Assembly: GCA_026989015.1 (NCBI GenBank)
Contig: JALSKD010000179.1
Span: forward strand, 62,001-126,000
DNA from: Gammaproteobacteria bacterium
GTDB taxonomy: Bacteria; Pseudomonadota; Gammaproteobacteria; GCA-001735895
Length of the DNA: 64,000 nucleotides
Reading direction: 5' to 3'
Shown: positions 62,975-64,000 of the stretch, piece by piece
How positions within the stretch are numbered: the first letter of the stretch is position 1
How the letters are laid out: each line of letters begins with the position of its first letter
The notes under the pieces: generated by a model
Told to the model about the DNA's origin: nothing
Databases searched by the model: none
Seen by the model: the letters and a program-made list of their open reading frames with translations, nothing else
Translations under genes and position numbers: made by a program

Positions 62975-63599
62975 TCTTCTGCTGCTCGTTGCGCGCCCTG
63001 AGGGTCTTGATCAATCCCTCCACCCCCTTGCTCTTGATCTCGCGTGCGAAACTGCTGCGGTAGTTGGTGACCATGCTGATGTTGTCGATGACGACATCAT
63101 AGACCTTCCACTGCCCGTCCTTGAGGTAGAGGGAATAGTTGATGGGTATGGGGAACCCGCCGGGCTGGTCGATCTCGGTGCGCACCGTGACATCGCCCTG
63201 CTCCACGCTGCCGCGCATCGGCAGAAACACCACCTTCTGGTCGTTGTACTCGAGCAGCGCCTTGCTGTAGGTACGCACCAGCAGGTTGCGGAACTCCTGA
63301 ACCAGGCGTTCCTTCTGGTCGCCATGCACCTTGCGCTTGTAACGCCCCAGCGCCAGCGCGGTCATGCGGTCGAAATCGAAATGGGGCAGCACCAGTTCAT
63401 CGACCATCGCATAGAGGCGGGCCGGCTCCTTCTTGTAGGCGTCCAGGTTCTGCTTGATGTTGGCCAGCACCTTGTCGGTGGTCTCGCGCACGATGCGTTC
63501 GGGTTCGGCGATCTCGGCCCGCGCCGGCAGCGCCAGCAACACGGCCAGCATCAGCACCAGCGCCTGCAGGGTACGGCTGTAACGGGTGATGGTCTTCAT
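62967..63599 (-). CDS. mlaC: Phospholipid-binding periplasmic protein MlaC
   Basis: Signal peptide, LPHFDFDRMTALALGRYKR, YDVVIDNISMVTNYRSSFAREI. Confidence 0.95.
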   Translation of the reverse strand: MKTITRYSRTLQALVLMLAVLLALPARAEIAEPERIVRETTDKVLANIKQNLDAYKKEPARLYAMVDELVLPHFDFDRMTALALGRYKRKVHGDQKERLVQEFRNLLVRTYSKALLEYNDQKVVFLPMRGSVEQGDVTVRTEIDQPGGFPIPINYSLYLKDGQWKVYDVVIDNISMVTNYRSSFAREIKSKGVEGLIKTLRARNEQQKNG

Positions 63600-64000
63600 T
63601 CGTAGACTCCGCTTACGGTATTGAGTTGAATCAGGTGATTGTTGTATTCATTCACCAGCTTGAGGTAATCCCCGTAGGCCAGCACATAGGCCTGCATCGC
63701 GGTGAGGATCTTTTCGGCCTTTTCCAGGCCGGCCTCGAAGTCGCTGTAGGCGGCGATCATCCAGCGGCGCGCCGCCAGAGCGCTCTCGCGCATCTGTTGC
63801 TGGGCCTGGTACTTGGAGCGCACCAGATGGTATTGCTCGGCCACCTGGAACGGGATGCCCTGCCGCGCGAAGGAGGCCTTGGACACCAGCGCGTCCAGAT
63901 CGGCTTGCGCCTGGGCCACGCGCGCCGGCTGCGCGTCGGCCTCCCATTGCCAGCGCAGACCCACCAGCGGCGAGGCGGCGGCATGGTTGAACGGGTCGTA
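63596..64000 (-). CDS. TolC-family outer membrane efflux-like protein, C-terminal part (truncated at window end)
   Basis: Frame open to window end; coiled-coil EAGLEKAEKILTAMQAYVLAYGDYLKLVNEYNNHLIQLNTVSG typical of the TolC family. Confidence 0.7.
   Translation of the reverse strand, partial: YDPFNHAAASPLVGLRWQWEADAQPARVAQAQADLDALVSKASFARQGIPFQVAEQYHLVRSKYQAQQQMRESALAARRWMIAAYSDFEAGLEKAEKILTAMQAYVLAYGDYLKLVNEYNNHLIQLNTVSGVYE

Overview
This is a 64 kb, high-GC gammaproteobacterial chromosomal window. It looks Chromatiales-like, but that placement is inference from gene content only. It is dominated by housekeeping cell-envelope genes. The core is a complete, tightly overlapping dcw cluster on the minus strand (mraZ-rsmH-ftsL-ftsI-murE-murF-mraY-murD-ftsW-murG-murC-murB-ddl-ftsQ-ftsA-ftsZ, 41.2 to 23.6 kb). 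Its usual downstream neighbours (lpxC, M23 peptidase, secA, argJ) are displaced by about 18.7 kb of mixed-strand genes (motAB-PilZ, beta-helix lipoprotein, xerD, AT-hook/H1-like protein, lptFG, pepA-holC-valS, srkA, DoxX, di-iron MBL protein, cytochrome lipoprotein). The right part holds a type A RNase P RNA gene absent from the ORF track, two tandem GGDEF/EAL genes, a multicopper oxidase/cytochrome c/Cys-rich protein set, rsmI, lpoA-yraN, sspAB, petABC, Nif3-like and DegS-like genes, hisDG, murA and mlaBC plus a truncated TolC-like gene. I saw no CRISPR array, prophage, transposase, tRNA or rRNA. No convincingly novel multi-gene system is evident. The best leads are the ODP-like di-iron/cytochrome-lipoprotein/DoxX locus, the Met-rich oxidase/Cys-rich locus, the tandem c-di-GMP genes abutting rnpB, and several uncharacterised proteins.
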